64,000 bases of DNA from Craterostigma plantagineum (GCA_027422505.1 JAPQWV010000125.1:868001-932000), one strand, 5' to 3'; positions 10,800 to 21,735 are shown, counted from the stretch's first letter. The notes: generated by a model not told the origin, from the letters alone. A program made the numbers and translations.

Positions 10800-12318
10800 T
10801 GATCGAGCGGATCGAGTAATAAAAATAAAACGAATATTATGAACTATTCTACGCTCAATAGGCAAGTGTACCTATCGATAGTAGTACAGAAGCGGTAAGT
10901 ATTCGAGTATCGAACCAAATGAACTATCTACTTTAGAAAATCGTCATTTAAATATCCTAGTGAATACTTTTGGTTTGAGACAAATATAAATAACAACAAA
11001 CTAAATAAACGATAAAAACGCAAATAAAAATCTGATAAAATAGCTTTAACGGGTTGGAACGACTTTATAAAAGCAAAGTATTTGAGACTCCGAATCCCCC
11101 TAACTCGACGGAAGCAAATATCTATTGTTCATGAACATGACATGACAATCATTAGACCGTGGAGATTCCTATAACATGCGTACGAGTCTCTATAGCTGAC
11201 AAAACTACGCCTTACTATAAATAATCGTAAACAACTAATCTACCTCTTGAATAGCTGGGCAAGCTTCCCTAACTACACAATCGCAGACAGCATAAAAATA
11301 CGATAAATCGCTCTATTAGATTTGACTCTAATTCGACGGGATAGCCCAACCTATCTCTAGCGATGGATTTATTCCGCTCGTTTACGAGTGGTCTAATCGA
11401 CAGCCCCTCTTTCGAGCGTAGCTTACGATTTTCCAACAATTATCTCAATCACATAGACATAATCAAAATAATAATATAAATCATAATCGAGTCGTAACAA
11501 TAGCCAAAAACAGCAATACTCAAAACATGCGTACGATGTCGCTAGGATTCATCTCATCTCAAATACTACGGGATCTAGCTATGAATTAAACACAACGAAG
11601 AACGAATATAACACAGAGAAAACATTGTATCTTCCCTGAAATTGGCTGAGCAGATCCTTATTCTTCGTTGAGGTAATTGATCGAACACCTTATGAGCGAG
11701 CTTGGAAGGGGCAGTCCAGCTTCAACTCCTTGTTGTCGTGTATGTGCTTGAGAGGAGAAGAGCAGCTGCGTGAGGTGCTTGCTTCTTGGAAGAGCTGCCT
11801 CCTTTTGATGGACTTTCAGCCGTGAATTATGCTAGGAGCTTGGTGAGCTGCTACCTTACATGAATTGAGAGCCGACTGCTTTAATTCTTTACAGCCTTGA
11901 GGGTTTCGATCATTGAGGGGTGATTGAGTGGTGAATGCTTGAGGTGTGTGCTTTGGGTTGTAGGTGAGCAATTGTTACGAAGGTTGAGTGAAGGTTTTCT
12001 TTCTTGGTCGACTCCCCCTTCCATAGCTCTGCCAGTGAGTTATATATATTAGAGCAAATTGTGTAGTTGATTCCTTTGTCCGTGTGAAAGAGGTCGCCTG
12101 AAAACATGTCGCTCCTTTTCATCCGTTTTGCCTATTTCTTGTTTCAAGGAAAGTGATTCCATCATCCCCAATTTCTGCACTCATGTCACGTTAATGTCCT
12201 GAAATATCAGCCAATTTGCATAGTTTTCCCAATTTTCGCAATAATTAAGCATAAATCCCCCGAAAACTCAAATACAAATGACTCATTTATCAAATATAAC
12301 ATAAAATTATGTTTATCA
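10800..12318. mobile_element. 1.52-kb solo LTR-like insert inside the Copia-A solo LTR
   Basis: Starts tgatcgagcg and ends gtttatca (TGAT...ATCA ends), flanked by the direct repeat accaa at 10795-10799 and 12319-12323. The empty site can be read in the other Copia-A LTRs (ttggcccaataacc). There is no coding content; the small ORFs inside are not conserved. Ends, 5-bp duplication and length fit a solo LTR. It is probably from a Ty3/gypsy-type element, but with no internal region the superfamily is inferred. Confidence 0.85.
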
Positions 12319-12686
12319 ACCAATAACCATTAAAAGTGTATACATGAGGGAATTAAGTGTCCCACATTGGTTAAACACTAGAAAATCTTCACTATAAATA
12401 TAGAAATCCATGTGGGTTTTATTCAAATATGCTTGCCTAGTGATGGGATTAAGTGGGTTTACGTGGGCTTCAATTGGCTTAGAAGCTAATATGGGTTTTG
12501 GCGCAAATAATAGCCAGGGTGTGAGGAGGTGCCTCGCACCGACTAGCACCGAACCGAGCCCGAGCCCGAGTCGTGCCAAAGTACACAATGGACGTTTGAG
12601 CTGGCGCTCCGTAGTGTTGATTGGGCAGCCCAGCTGAGGTGGCATGGTCCATTGGATCAATTGGCGGCAGCGGACTGTTGGACGAC

Positions 12687-13310
12687 CAGTGTTTTAAAAC
12701 GCGCATAGCGCAAGGCGTCGCGTTTCAGTTCAGATAGCACGTAGCATAAATATCGTAGCGTATTGCGTGAGTATTTCGGATAAGCCACTTATTACGTTAA
12801 GAAACATAATTTATAACAAATTACTAATAGTAAGCACATTATTCAAGCTTTATATAAAATTTGGGTTCAATAATATATGTAAAATGTAATAATATGTATA
12901 TTCCAAACAATAAAATATACATAAAATGATTTTAATGGATGTAAAAAATATAAGATATGCATGTCATTTTCTTCGTTGTTAAACGAAGAATAAATTAGAT
13001 AAATTTTATTTATTTTTATCACATAAGTTACATTAAAGAATCCAATTTTTATTATTTGGTGGAAGTAATGACAAGCTAGATAAAATTTGAAAAAGAAAAT
13101 AATATATTATTTGTCATCTTTCGTTAAAGTACATTGTAATAGACAATAATATCTCTCTTCCAGCTAATAATAATACAGTGTGAGCCGTAACATCTCTCTT
13201 CCAGCTATAGTGTGAGCCATACGCTTTTTTTAACGCACCGTAGCGTTTTAAAGAAAAGCTACGCGATTGCGCGGGACAACGCGCGCATCATAACGCTTTT
13301 TAAAACACTG
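12687..13310. mobile_element. Non-autonomous hAT element, copy 1 (624 bp)
   Basis: Begins CAGTGTTTTAAAACGCGC and ends in the inverted counterpart (taacgctttttaaaacactg). The 8-bp flanks tggacgac (12679-12686) and tggacgat (13311-13318) match at 7 of 8 positions. CAGTG ends with an 8-bp duplication are the hAT signature. The subterminal regions are dense in GCG/TAGCG-type motifs. No transposase is encoded. Its left arm matches the right arm of 40449-41073 in inverse orientation (shared gcgtcgcgttt, ttcggataagccacttat), so both belong to one family of almost identical length. Confidence 0.9.
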
Positions 13311-15310
13311 TGGACGATGCGTTGGAGCGAGGTGCATTGAGGAGCTTAAATTTATGCTCCGGTGGGTGGTGATGGTGACGATGATGTCACTGATGCATGG
13401 CGGTCCAAGTGAAATGGCAACTTTGAGGTGAAGATGAGGTAGCGCTGCGTAAGTGCTAATTGGGCAGCCTAGCTGGCATAGTCCATTAGATCAATGGGCC
13501 GCAGTGGACTGTTGGGCTGATCCGGTCCAACCCGAGGATTATGGACCGTCGGTGGGTGTTGGTGGGTCAAACTTGGACTGCCGGTGGTCGAATCCGGCCG
13601 TCGATGGATCGAGTCGGGCCGGCCTGTGGATCGGGTCATCAATTGACGGGGTAGTCCAAAAGTTGCGATATTATGCATTCTGACCCTTGGACTGAAAAGT
13701 CAAATTATCAAAGCAATCCAACAAGTTTCATAAATTTGAATTCAGTCCCTGCAACCTTTGAGGTATTGTAAATATGCCGCATACGATTGGAAAATTCATT
13801 CACTCTAGCACTTGCATGAAAAAATACACACACTCCTAGTCCCCGAAATCCCCAAGCAAGAGAAAACTCGATGTCGAGTACGAATCCTCGTAAAAACTCG
13901 AATCGTTGTGCTGCGATTACGAGCTCAAGAAGTCGTTATATCTTGTGGACAAACGTCGCTAACCGAAAGCACTCAATATCGGGACGATTTCGTCTTACGG
14001 ACAGTGTGTCCAACACACGCCTCGACTTGCTATTTGAAGACGAAGATAACACCCATCTTCTAACTATGTTCATATAGCTACTGCTACAAATCACTAGTCC
14101 ATGAACCACAAATTCATAAGATACCATTTCCGACGTTCCATCTGCCGCCGACCAGACCGCAACCAAGAACCAACAAGAAATTATCAAAATTGATAATCTT
14201 AGTTTATAATTTAGTCCTCTAATTATTAATTGATTTTAATTAAACCCTTATAAAGAGTTTTCAATTTATATATTTAAAAATATTCGTTGTTTTACATAGT
14301 TAATGATAATATCGTATATTAAATATGAATTTTTTAAGGGGTTTCAACACTTAAATACCTAGAAGAATAGAAAAACGAACAAGTCCCCTGGTAGATTAAA
14401 GTTTTCTTTAGGTACCTAGTTGAAACATTTTTTTACTGATAGGTACCTAACTGACGAAAATACCCTTATAAAAAGTTAGTTATTACAACTTTACGTAGTT
14501 TCTTTTAAAATGGGTTGATAAAGTAAAAAAACCAGTAAATCTACACACACACACACCCCATCGAGCACAACACAAACACGCACAACCTCCGCAACTTTCT
14601 TCCCCAAAAATCTGTCTGTGCTTCATGAATCAAGCGACGAAGCTACTCTCGTCGCAACTAGCCATCACCACCGTTCTAACGCCGCTCAAACTCATCGCAG
14701 TCATTCACTGAGAAGGAAGTTAAGTAAGTCGATTTTTTTAAAAAAACTTCGCGCATTGTGTTGAATCATTCGGTGCGTGTTTGTTATGGGTTTTGATAGA
14801 TGTTCCAGTTAATGTTCGTAACGATTTGTGCGTGTTTTTCGAATGGATCGATTTGTTGTGGTCGATAGGAGTTTTCTCGAATGATTTAATTTACTGTGGT
14901 CGATTTGGGTTTTTTTTTCAACGGTTCAATTTATTGTGGTCGATATGAATTTTTCGAATGGGTTGATTTGTTATGGTCGATTGGGTTTTGTGGGGTCATT
15001 TCTTTTGGTACTACATGATCATTGTATTTGGTACCATCTGTTTAGGCAAATTGGTACACCGTGTGTGAATAAAATGGTACTGTTTCTTCATTCCTCGCTA
15101 ACAGTTGTGCTTTTTCTTTACAGAAATACCTCCGCGGAACAGATCTGATCTTTCTTCCAGGTGCCATCCCGATCTCTTTCGATCTACCATAAGCAAATTG
15201 ACGGGTAGAGCATAAGATGACCTGGGCCGCTAGAGCATTAGTAAGTTTTAACATTGGGCATATTTTATTGAGTGTTGCAGTTCTGTATTAATTTCATTTA
15301 TATTGTGCAG

Positions 15311-15562
15311 GCTCATTTTCTAACGAATTATTGGGCACGGAAGTATGAGTATCTATGTAAGAAGACCGTGGATCCAGAGTTTAACCGGCTCCAATTTGGC
15401 GACATAGACTGTGGGGTGCTTGCCTCATTAACCATAGAGGAATACATTGTCGACACCCCAGAGTTTAAGAAATATGGCAAAGAAGTGGATGTGTATCGTG
15501 CTTCTATGGCTGCTCACATTTTACGTGACGAGCACAGTTGTGCGCTAGATCTGTTTCGTTAA
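15311..15562 (+). pseudogene. Ulp1-like cysteine peptidase (C48) C-terminal exon
   Basis: Following an acceptor-like ttgtgcag, 84 codons run to a TAA. The peptide contains FGDIDCGVLASLTIEEYI. The DCG segment carries the catalytic Cys of C48 (Ulp1/SENP) peptidases, followed by the usual helix. The segment ends HILRDEHSCALDLFR. The His and Asp of the triad would lie upstream, where 15120-15235 contains a DLIFLPGAIPISFDLP-like peptide broken by a stop. In this setting it is transposon cargo rather than a host SUMO peptidase. Upstream exons could not be assembled, so I call it a remnant. Confidence 0.65.
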
Positions 15563-15699
15563 GTTATTTGACTGGGGATGAGACTGTTTGGAGACTTTGT
15601 TGTTTATGTTCATTAAGTTGTTATTTGACTTGGGGATGAGATTGTTTGGAGACTCATTGATGTCGTTTGTTGTCTAGTTTATGAGACTGTCCGTATTTT

Positions 15700-16180
15700 T
15701 TGCAGTACCATATGTGTTTATATTAAGTCTTTTACATACAGAGTACCATAATATGAAAGTTTACTGTACCATTATATAAATATATAGCGTACCATAAACA
15801 AAAGATATGAAGTACCTTGTCTTTTACATTAGTGTACCTTATCTTTTACATAAAGAGTACCATAATATGCAGGTTTATCGTACCATTATGTATAAATATG
15901 TAGCGTACCATCACCAGAATATAAGAAGTACCTTATCTTTTACATTAACGTGCCTTATCTTTTACATACAGAGTACCGTAATCTGGAAGTTTACCGTACC
16001 GTTATGTCTAAGTATAACGTACCATAACCAGCATGTATGAAGTACCTCATCTTTTACATATATCTGGTATAATAACGCACCTTATCTTTTACATATATAG
16101 TACTATAATCTGCAGGTTTATCGTATCATTATGTATACATATGCAGTACCCCAATTTGCAAGTGTACCGTACCATTTGTT
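15700..16180 (+). repeat. ~115-bp GTACC-rich higher-order tandem repeat (about 4 units)
   Basis: Units begin near 15741, 15855, 15971 and about 16097 with gagtacc/tagtact, then continue with a gtttacygtacc-like block, a tagcgtaccat-like block and ccttatcttttacat. Spacing is about 114, 116 and 126 bp. Units are diverged. Each contains several gtacc or ggtac words, the same word that recurs in the element's terminal repeats. Confidence 0.75.
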
Positions 16181-16929
16181 TTACCTCGAAAATACCATCG
16201 AAATAAATTCCTAAGCAAATCGCGTTCTTCTGCATGATTTTGACCAGACCTAACAATAATAAAATGACTAAAAAAGGAAAGCGCACATTTATGAGTCACC
16301 AGATTTTTTAAAATATGTTGTAAGATGTTCTTGCTTCTGTTCTTCTATTCTAATGAATGTTGGAGTTCGAAGGTTTAATTCATGCGTGTAAGGCCTAATG
16401 CGCCTAATTTGATATAAAAGGTAATTAATACTCTAAATTAGTGTTTTAGGGTGGTTCGAGATGAAAAACTAATTCGTACGACCTCGAAAAATGCTAACCC
16501 TAGTATAACGTATCACATATTTAAGAGGCAACGTACCTTTCTTAGCTTTGTAGGGGTATCTGTTTGTTTATTTTAAGCGTACCGTATCAGACACGGTTGT
16601 AGTTCCCAAAATTACTATGACATCACACATTTTCTGAAAGGCAATGACATGTTAGAGGATCCGTCTTTTTTGATTTATTACCTCGTATGTCAGTAATATG
16701 TCCAGTCATGACAGCAAACGTCAGAAATATGTCGAATCATGACAGAAAAATGTCCAGTCATGACAGAAAAACATCAGACATATGTCTCTTTCTTTTTTAC
16801 ATCAAACATCTTCTGAAAGGCTTCTGACGAACTATCCCCAAGTCATATAATCGAAATCTTACTTTAATTTATACGGCACCTATTTCTTAAAGGATACCGC
16901 ATCCTCTATGGTATGTTTAGTGTACCTTA

Positions 16930-17395
16930 TTTTCATATATTACAGTACTTTGTTTGCATATATTACAGTATCTTGTTGGCTTATATTATAATACCTTGTT
17001 GATATATATTACACTACCTTGTTGGCATATATTGCAGTACCAAATTGGCATATATTACAGTACCTTGTTGGCATATATTACAGTACCTTATTGTCACATA
17101 TTACTGTACCTTGTTGGCATATATTACCGGACCTTGTTGGCATATATTACAGTACGTTGTTGGCATATCTGTATCAAATTGGCATATATTACAGTATATT
17201 GTTGGCATATGTTACTGTACCTTATTGTCATATATTACAGTACTTTGTTGGCATATATTACGGTACATTATTGTCATATATTACAGTACCTTGTTATCAT
17301 ATATTATATTACCAAATTGACATATATTACAGTATCTTATTGTCATATATTACTGTACCTCGTTGTTATATATTATAGTACATTGTTGGCATCAT
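16930..17395 (+). repeat. 23-bp minisatellite, about 20 copies
   Basis: The unit is approximately cagtaccttgttggcatat plus atta, repeated head to tail with scattered substitutions (ttgtcatat and tactgtacc variants) and a few indels. Because 23 is not a multiple of 3 and the unit seldom yields a stop, the array is open in all three plus frames for 80-150 codons. Those frames are a by-product, not genes. The array lies inside the MULE-like element. Confidence 0.9.
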
Positions 17396-17551
17396 TTAGA
17401 CAAAAAGAATGAGTCGTATCCTATTGACACTGGACAAAAGAATAACCTACTGGCAACATTTGGATAAAAGAATGTGCCATTACCATTCAAAAGAGAAACA
17501 AAAAGGTTGTTGGGACAAAAGTAGTAACAAAATACATGGCAAATACGAACC

Positions 17552-17788
17552 CTACGTCGATACGGCTTCTCTACAAGTACGACAATTATTCTCGTATTTC
17601 CCACATATTTTGCACTTGTTGGATCTTCTATCTACCTGAGAAGGAATCCTCCGCGTCTTTCGGCGACCGGGAAGAACACGAATGTCCGGGTCACGAATCA
17701 AATTCCCGTCATCGGTTTGAGAATTCATCTCGTGCGTCGACGCTTCATTGATCGATACTAAGAATGACTCCCTTTTATACTCACACAA
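17552..17788 (-). pseudogene. MULE/FAR1-type zinc-knuckle tail remnant
   Basis: The 78-codon minus-strand frame includes PGRRKTRRIPSQ followed by CKICGKYENNCRTC. This resembles the C-terminal basic stretch and CX2CX4HX4C knuckle of Mutator-type transposases (usual form CxxCGxxGHNxRTC), with the zinc-binding His replaced by Asn. It lies within the MULE-like element on the strand opposite the Ulp1 exon. The rest of the transposase is not readable, probably displaced by the satellite. The match is short. Confidence 0.5.
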
Positions 17789-18521
17789 TGCAAATAACGT
17801 CCGCCACTAACCGAACTTGTAGACGGCATATTTTCAGATAATTGGCAACCTGTATAAATAGTACTTCTGTATTGTTTACAATGGTACTGTGTACGCGGAC
17901 ATCTTGGTACGTTGTAACAGTTATATAAAAAATCCGAAATTCCGATGGATTAGCCTCAATAACTATCAATTACCGACATCTCACCCTTACATCGAGCTCT
18001 TAGATCGCATTTAGCTTTCGTATCTAGGTTAAGCTTGACCTCACGAGTGCAATCGAATAACCAAAACCAAAGCAAAATAAAAGCTTATATGACAAAACGA
18101 GACCCTAAATCGAGAACCCAACGTGGAATAGGCTCGTCGCTCATCGTCCTGCGCCACCACGAGCGGAAGGTGGTCACCGATTGCAGAGATGGAGCTGAAA
18201 TTTCATCAATCGTGATGGAGCTCGAAATTGCAGAGAAAAATGTGATATGAGTGTAAAATCAAAGGTAAATTGGTAATCTTAGGTGATTAGGTATCTATCT
18301 ATAAAATTTTTATTCAAATGGGTATCTAGCTTAAAAACATTTCTGAGAAGGGATTAATGTGGCTTTTTAGTTTTCTATTAGGTATTTATGTATAGATACC
18401 CGATTTTCTAACCATAAATAAAACAATACAATTATGAATTGGGCACACGCATCTAACACTTTTAATTAAATAACAGAAGAATCACGTTGTAAACAAGGTA
18501 AAATACAAATATGTACGTGCA

Positions 18522-18595
18522 ATAATAATTCATCGTTCTCCATATACTTCTCAGTTTTATAATAATTCATCGTGCTCCATATACTTCTCAGTTTT
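18522..18595. repeat. 37-bp tandem duplication in the promoter of the plastid-type gene
   Basis: Two adjacent 37-bp copies (18522-18558 and 18559-18595) begin ataataattcatcgt and end acttctcagtttt, differing at one position (t/g). They lie about 60 bp upstream of the TATA-like element and about 220 bp before the ATG of the gene at 18816, so they may double a cis-element. Confidence 0.9.
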
Positions 18596-18653
18596 CACAC
18601 AACCGTTAAAAGAAAGGAGTATTATTTTTTATTACAAAACGCGCTGTCTCGCG

Positions 18654-18662
18654 TCTATAAAC
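18654..18662 (+). promoter_or_regulatory. Candidate TATA box of the plastid-type membrane protein gene
   Basis: The sequence tctataaac lies about 155 nt upstream of the ATG at 18816, just after the 37-bp duplication. A start site near 18690 would give a leader of about 125 nt. Assigned by position and sequence only. Confidence 0.4.
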
Positions 18663-18815
18663 AAGAAACTCTCATTTATTGCAATCATCTTTCTAAGGCG
18701 AGCTTCAATAATGCAATAATATGTCATATAGTCAATTACCTAGCTCAAGCCTAACAAGTCTCCTTTTCAAATCTCATCAACTACAAAAAAGAGAGAAAAA
18801 TTAAATTCGATTCAA

Positions 18816-20889
18816 ATGGCTTCTTCATCCCTCGCCTGCTTTAGCATCAGCGTTTCTGTTGGAACAAATCCCAAGTGTTGCAATTATCGACAATTGCCTT
18901 CTTCGTCCCTTCTTGGAAGAACAAGTAGCAGCAGATCAGAATCAAGAAAAAGAAGCACAAAAAGGTTTTTTTTTTAGAATTTTCACGATTTAAGACATAC
19001 ATATCAATCATCACATACATATAGAATTAAAGATATATATCAATATACATAATATTATGTGTGATTTAATTAGCAGGTATTTGATAGTTAGAAACGCCAC
19101 GCCAGAAGTAGCAGCAGCAGCTAGCGATGTTCTCTCTTCTCTATCGATTCCAGGAATTCCAGGGTTTTCTTTTCCTGGAGACAATCCATTGTGAGTGATT
19201 ATAAATTATAATACGATCTAATAACCATGTTAGAAAGATAATAGAAGTAGTTCTTTTTGTCAAGGAAAGATTCCCTCGTTGCTAAAAGCTGAAAAAAAAA
19301 AAGGCAAAGAAAAAGATGCCCATTTCGTCAGATTATCAAGAACTCCTTTACTTTACCCTTTTGTGTTTTGTAATAATTATTTCATTTATTTTTTTTTATT
19401 TCAAATTCCCAGGTTGACTGGTGCAGCAGGGTTGTTCATAGTAGTGCCCATCGTGATCCAAAGGCTCATGGCTTTAACTAGTAAAGAAAGACTAAAAATC
19501 TTTACAATAATATTCTTTTACAAGCCGTAAATTGTTGAATTATTTAATTGAAAAATGTGTGTGTAGAGCAAGTTGATATGGCAGCTCAGACAATTGAAAA
19601 GATAGCAGACACTGTCGGAAAAGTGGCGGAGGAAGTGGACAAAGCGGCGGAGGACATGGTGGAGAAATTGCCCGCCGGCGGTCTGAAGAAGGTTGCGATT
19701 ATGGTCGAACACATGGCTGAAGAAACTGTCAAGGATGCTCAAAAGGTTGAAGATTTGATGGATAAGGTAATAAAATTATAAGTTAATTTCTTTATCAAGT
19801 TCTAGAAAGAGTTAGTAGGGTGGATTGTAGGGTTTTATTGCAAACTTGCACGATCTTAACTTCATATTGAAATACCATAAATTTGAAGTTTTTGAAATAC
19901 AGTAGTATCTTGCACACGGTTTTTGATAATCCGCGTTCCTACTTTCGTAGCTAGTGTTATTATATTATAATAAATATAAGGGGTTGGTACACTGTGTTTT
20001 TAGGCTTTTTCAGGTGGTGCCCAAATTTATTTTCAATTCCGATAGGTACCCTTGTGTTTAAGCTTTCCCAACCGATACCAAAATATTTTTTAATTCCAAT
20101 TGGTACCCCTGTGTTTAAGACTATTTCCAATTGCCGTCCAATGTGTTTTCAAGGTAGAGACCCCTAACATATAACGTTGTGAATTTGAAAAGCTACAAAT
20201 TTGGATTTTAGGTGTTGGAACCGTTTTTAGTCCTTCCTAGAATTCCATCAGCAATTAACAGTGCTTACACCTAAAAAATCTCGTTTTTGGTCATTTAAAA
20301 TCAAGACCTTATAAGTTAGGGTATCTATCTATCTTGAAAATACTTAGCATACTAGTTGGAAAAGCCTGAAACACAAAGGTACCATCTGGAATTGAAAAAT
20401 ACTCTGGATACCAGTTGGAAAAGTCATAAATACAGATGTACGTAGCGGAATTGAAAATAACTTTAGACACAGCTGGAAAAGCCTAAAAACAGGGTACCAA
20501 GTGAAATTTCCCTAATTATAATATATAGTGGCAAGGTCTATTGTATAATTTAATGTATATAGGGCAAGTGGGGACTTTGTAGGTGTGAATTGGATTTGCA
20601 TTTATTATAATAATAAATTGAATAATTGGGAGTAGTTGGGATTGATAGGCATGTGAGCTGCAGCTGCCCATTGTTGAAAATATCTCAACTTGCTCAGCCT
20701 TTTTTTTTTTTTGAAAATTTGAAGTGATTGTGAAGTATTATATCACTCTTGAAGTTTTAATATTTTTTTATTGATATGGAACCATTTTTCGTTCATTTTG
20801 ATATGTATACTGTATAGATCGAAGAATTGGACGATAAGGTGGAGGAATTCTTGACCCACCAGCTGAAAGGGGCGGAGAAAAACGCGTGA
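18816..20889 (+). CDS. Predicted plastid-targeted single-pass membrane protein, function unknown (5 exons)
   Basis: Exons 18816-18964, 19077-19190, 19413-19480, 19567-19766 and 20818-20889 join in frame through GT-AG introns into a 200-residue protein. Residues 1-50 are rich in Ser, Arg and Lys with almost no acidic residues, like a chloroplast transit peptide. Residues 89-109 (LTGAAGLFIVVPIVIQRLMA) form one membrane segment. From 112 on it is a charged, heptad-like helix rich in Glu and Lys. The segment VEKLPAGGLKKVAIMVEHMAEETVKDA recalls a small family of uncharacterised plant proteins reported at the chloroplast inner envelope; I recall this only loosely. Exon phases agree at each junction, which supports the model. 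Intron 4 (about 1.05 kb) contains a foldback transposon. No enzymatic motif is visible. Confidence 0.82.
19979..20513. mobile_element. Foldback/MULE-type MITE in intron 4
   Basis: About 535 bp. The left arm (ggggttggtacactgtgttt) is complementary to the right arm (ending ctaaaaacagggtaccaag) for some 200 bp. Each arm is built of diverged subrepeats of about 50 bp containing ttcaattcc, ggtacc and a tgtttaagctt/tgtttcaggctt block. No coding sequence. It lies wholly inside intron 4 of the 18816-20889 gene. Flanks are AT-rich and I could not settle a duplication. The ggtacc words link it by style to the MULE-like element at 14338. Confidence 0.75.
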
Positions 20890-21384
20890 CTTTTCAAATG
20901 CGACTTTCGAGATTCAATTAGCAAATAGTACTACGAAACGCAATATCTCCCCGTGTGCTCATTTTTACACTATTAGTACTTTCATTTCACCAAGAAAATT
21001 TTAATTTCGTGTATTTCAGTAATCATAATGTAATTGTTAAGCTTTCTAGTCTAGACGTAAACTCCATTTGTGGGTTGCTGCTAAAAAGGAGAGGCACGAA
21101 GACGAAGAAGTATGCTTCATCTCAAAGCATAATCTTTATAACACTATCTTCTTTAATGTAATGGAATAATAATATTCAAAACCTCATTTCGACAAAACCT
21201 GAAATAACGCTCGAAGTACTTTTGTCTCTATATACCTATGCTGCATTTATTACTCAAGTCTTCGCACGTTTTGCCTCGTGAAGGAACTTTGGTTCTCACA
21301 ACTGTTCACGTGTATGCCAGCAACCGCTGTGTTGTGTGTGTAATATAAATTTAAATAAAGAGTTTAATTTTTGGGGATTTTACA

Positions 21385-21735
21385 CGTAAATATTCATTTG
21401 GATAAAAACTTGTAATTAAATACACTATCAGTATTTTTTTACTTGTAGGTACCTATTAGAATAAAATTTTTGCAAATAGGTACCTGATCCGCCGCAGGTA
21501 CGCCATATAACACATTTAGTTACCATATAGCAACGTATTGTGGTACGTAATACGTTGAGAAAATGGTACGTCATATAACACATTAAGGTACCTTATAGAA
21601 ACTGTATAGGTTACCGTATAAACTGCTACGCAATACACACATAAAAAAAGTACGTTAAGACTGAGAAAATTGGTACAAACAGTAAAATGGATACTTATTC
21701 AATTGGATATTTTTATATAGTTTCACATAATTTTT
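21385..21735. mobile_element. GTACC-rich MITE-like repeat, copy 1
   Basis: About 350 bp. It aligns along its length with 25890-26215 (shared ataaaaactt, ctattagaataaa, catataacacatt and repeated ggtacc/ggtacg words). It is non-coding and resembles terminal regions of the MULE-like element. Ends are approximate because terminal inverted repeats and a duplication could not be fixed by eye. Confidence 0.6.

Larger units (their letters stand above)
10581..14175 (+). mobile_element. Solo LTR of the Copia-A family, interrupted twice
   Basis: Starts tgttgggttt and ends accaaca, flanked by the perfect 5-bp duplication agaaa (10576-10580 and 14176-14180). It aligns along its length with the two LTRs of the complete Copia-A element (26601-31200 without its insert, and 35744-37174). 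Removing the two inserts described below with their duplications leaves about 1.44 kb, against 1.42-1.43 kb for the other LTRs. There is no internal region, so this is a solo LTR left by LTR-LTR recombination. It is more diverged from the other two than they are from each other. Confidence 0.93.
14338..18402. mobile_element. MULE-like element with Ulp1 peptidase and zinc-knuckle remnants (4.07 kb)
   Basis: Imperfect terminal inverted repeats of about 110 bp: the left end (ggggtttcaacacttaaata) matches the complement of the right end (cgggtatctatacataaata), and both carry repeated ggtacct/ggtatct blocks further in. The 9-bp flanks attttttaa (14329-14337) and attttctaa (18403-18411) match at 8 of 9, which fits Mutator-like transposition. 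Inside are a plus-strand Ulp1-type peptidase exon, two GTACC-rich tandem repeats and a minus-strand zinc-knuckle coding remnant. Plant MULEs carrying Ulp1-like peptidases are known (the Kaonashi type). No transposase core could be read, so this copy is defective. Confidence 0.75.

Noticed and set aside
16930..17395. CRISPR-like regular repeats
   Set aside because: Units are contiguous with no spacers and the DNA is plant nuclear; it is a minisatellite.
16954..17412. Overlapping ORFs of up to 152 codons on the plus strand
   Set aside because: They are read-through of a 23-bp minisatellite open in all frames, with no conserved protein.
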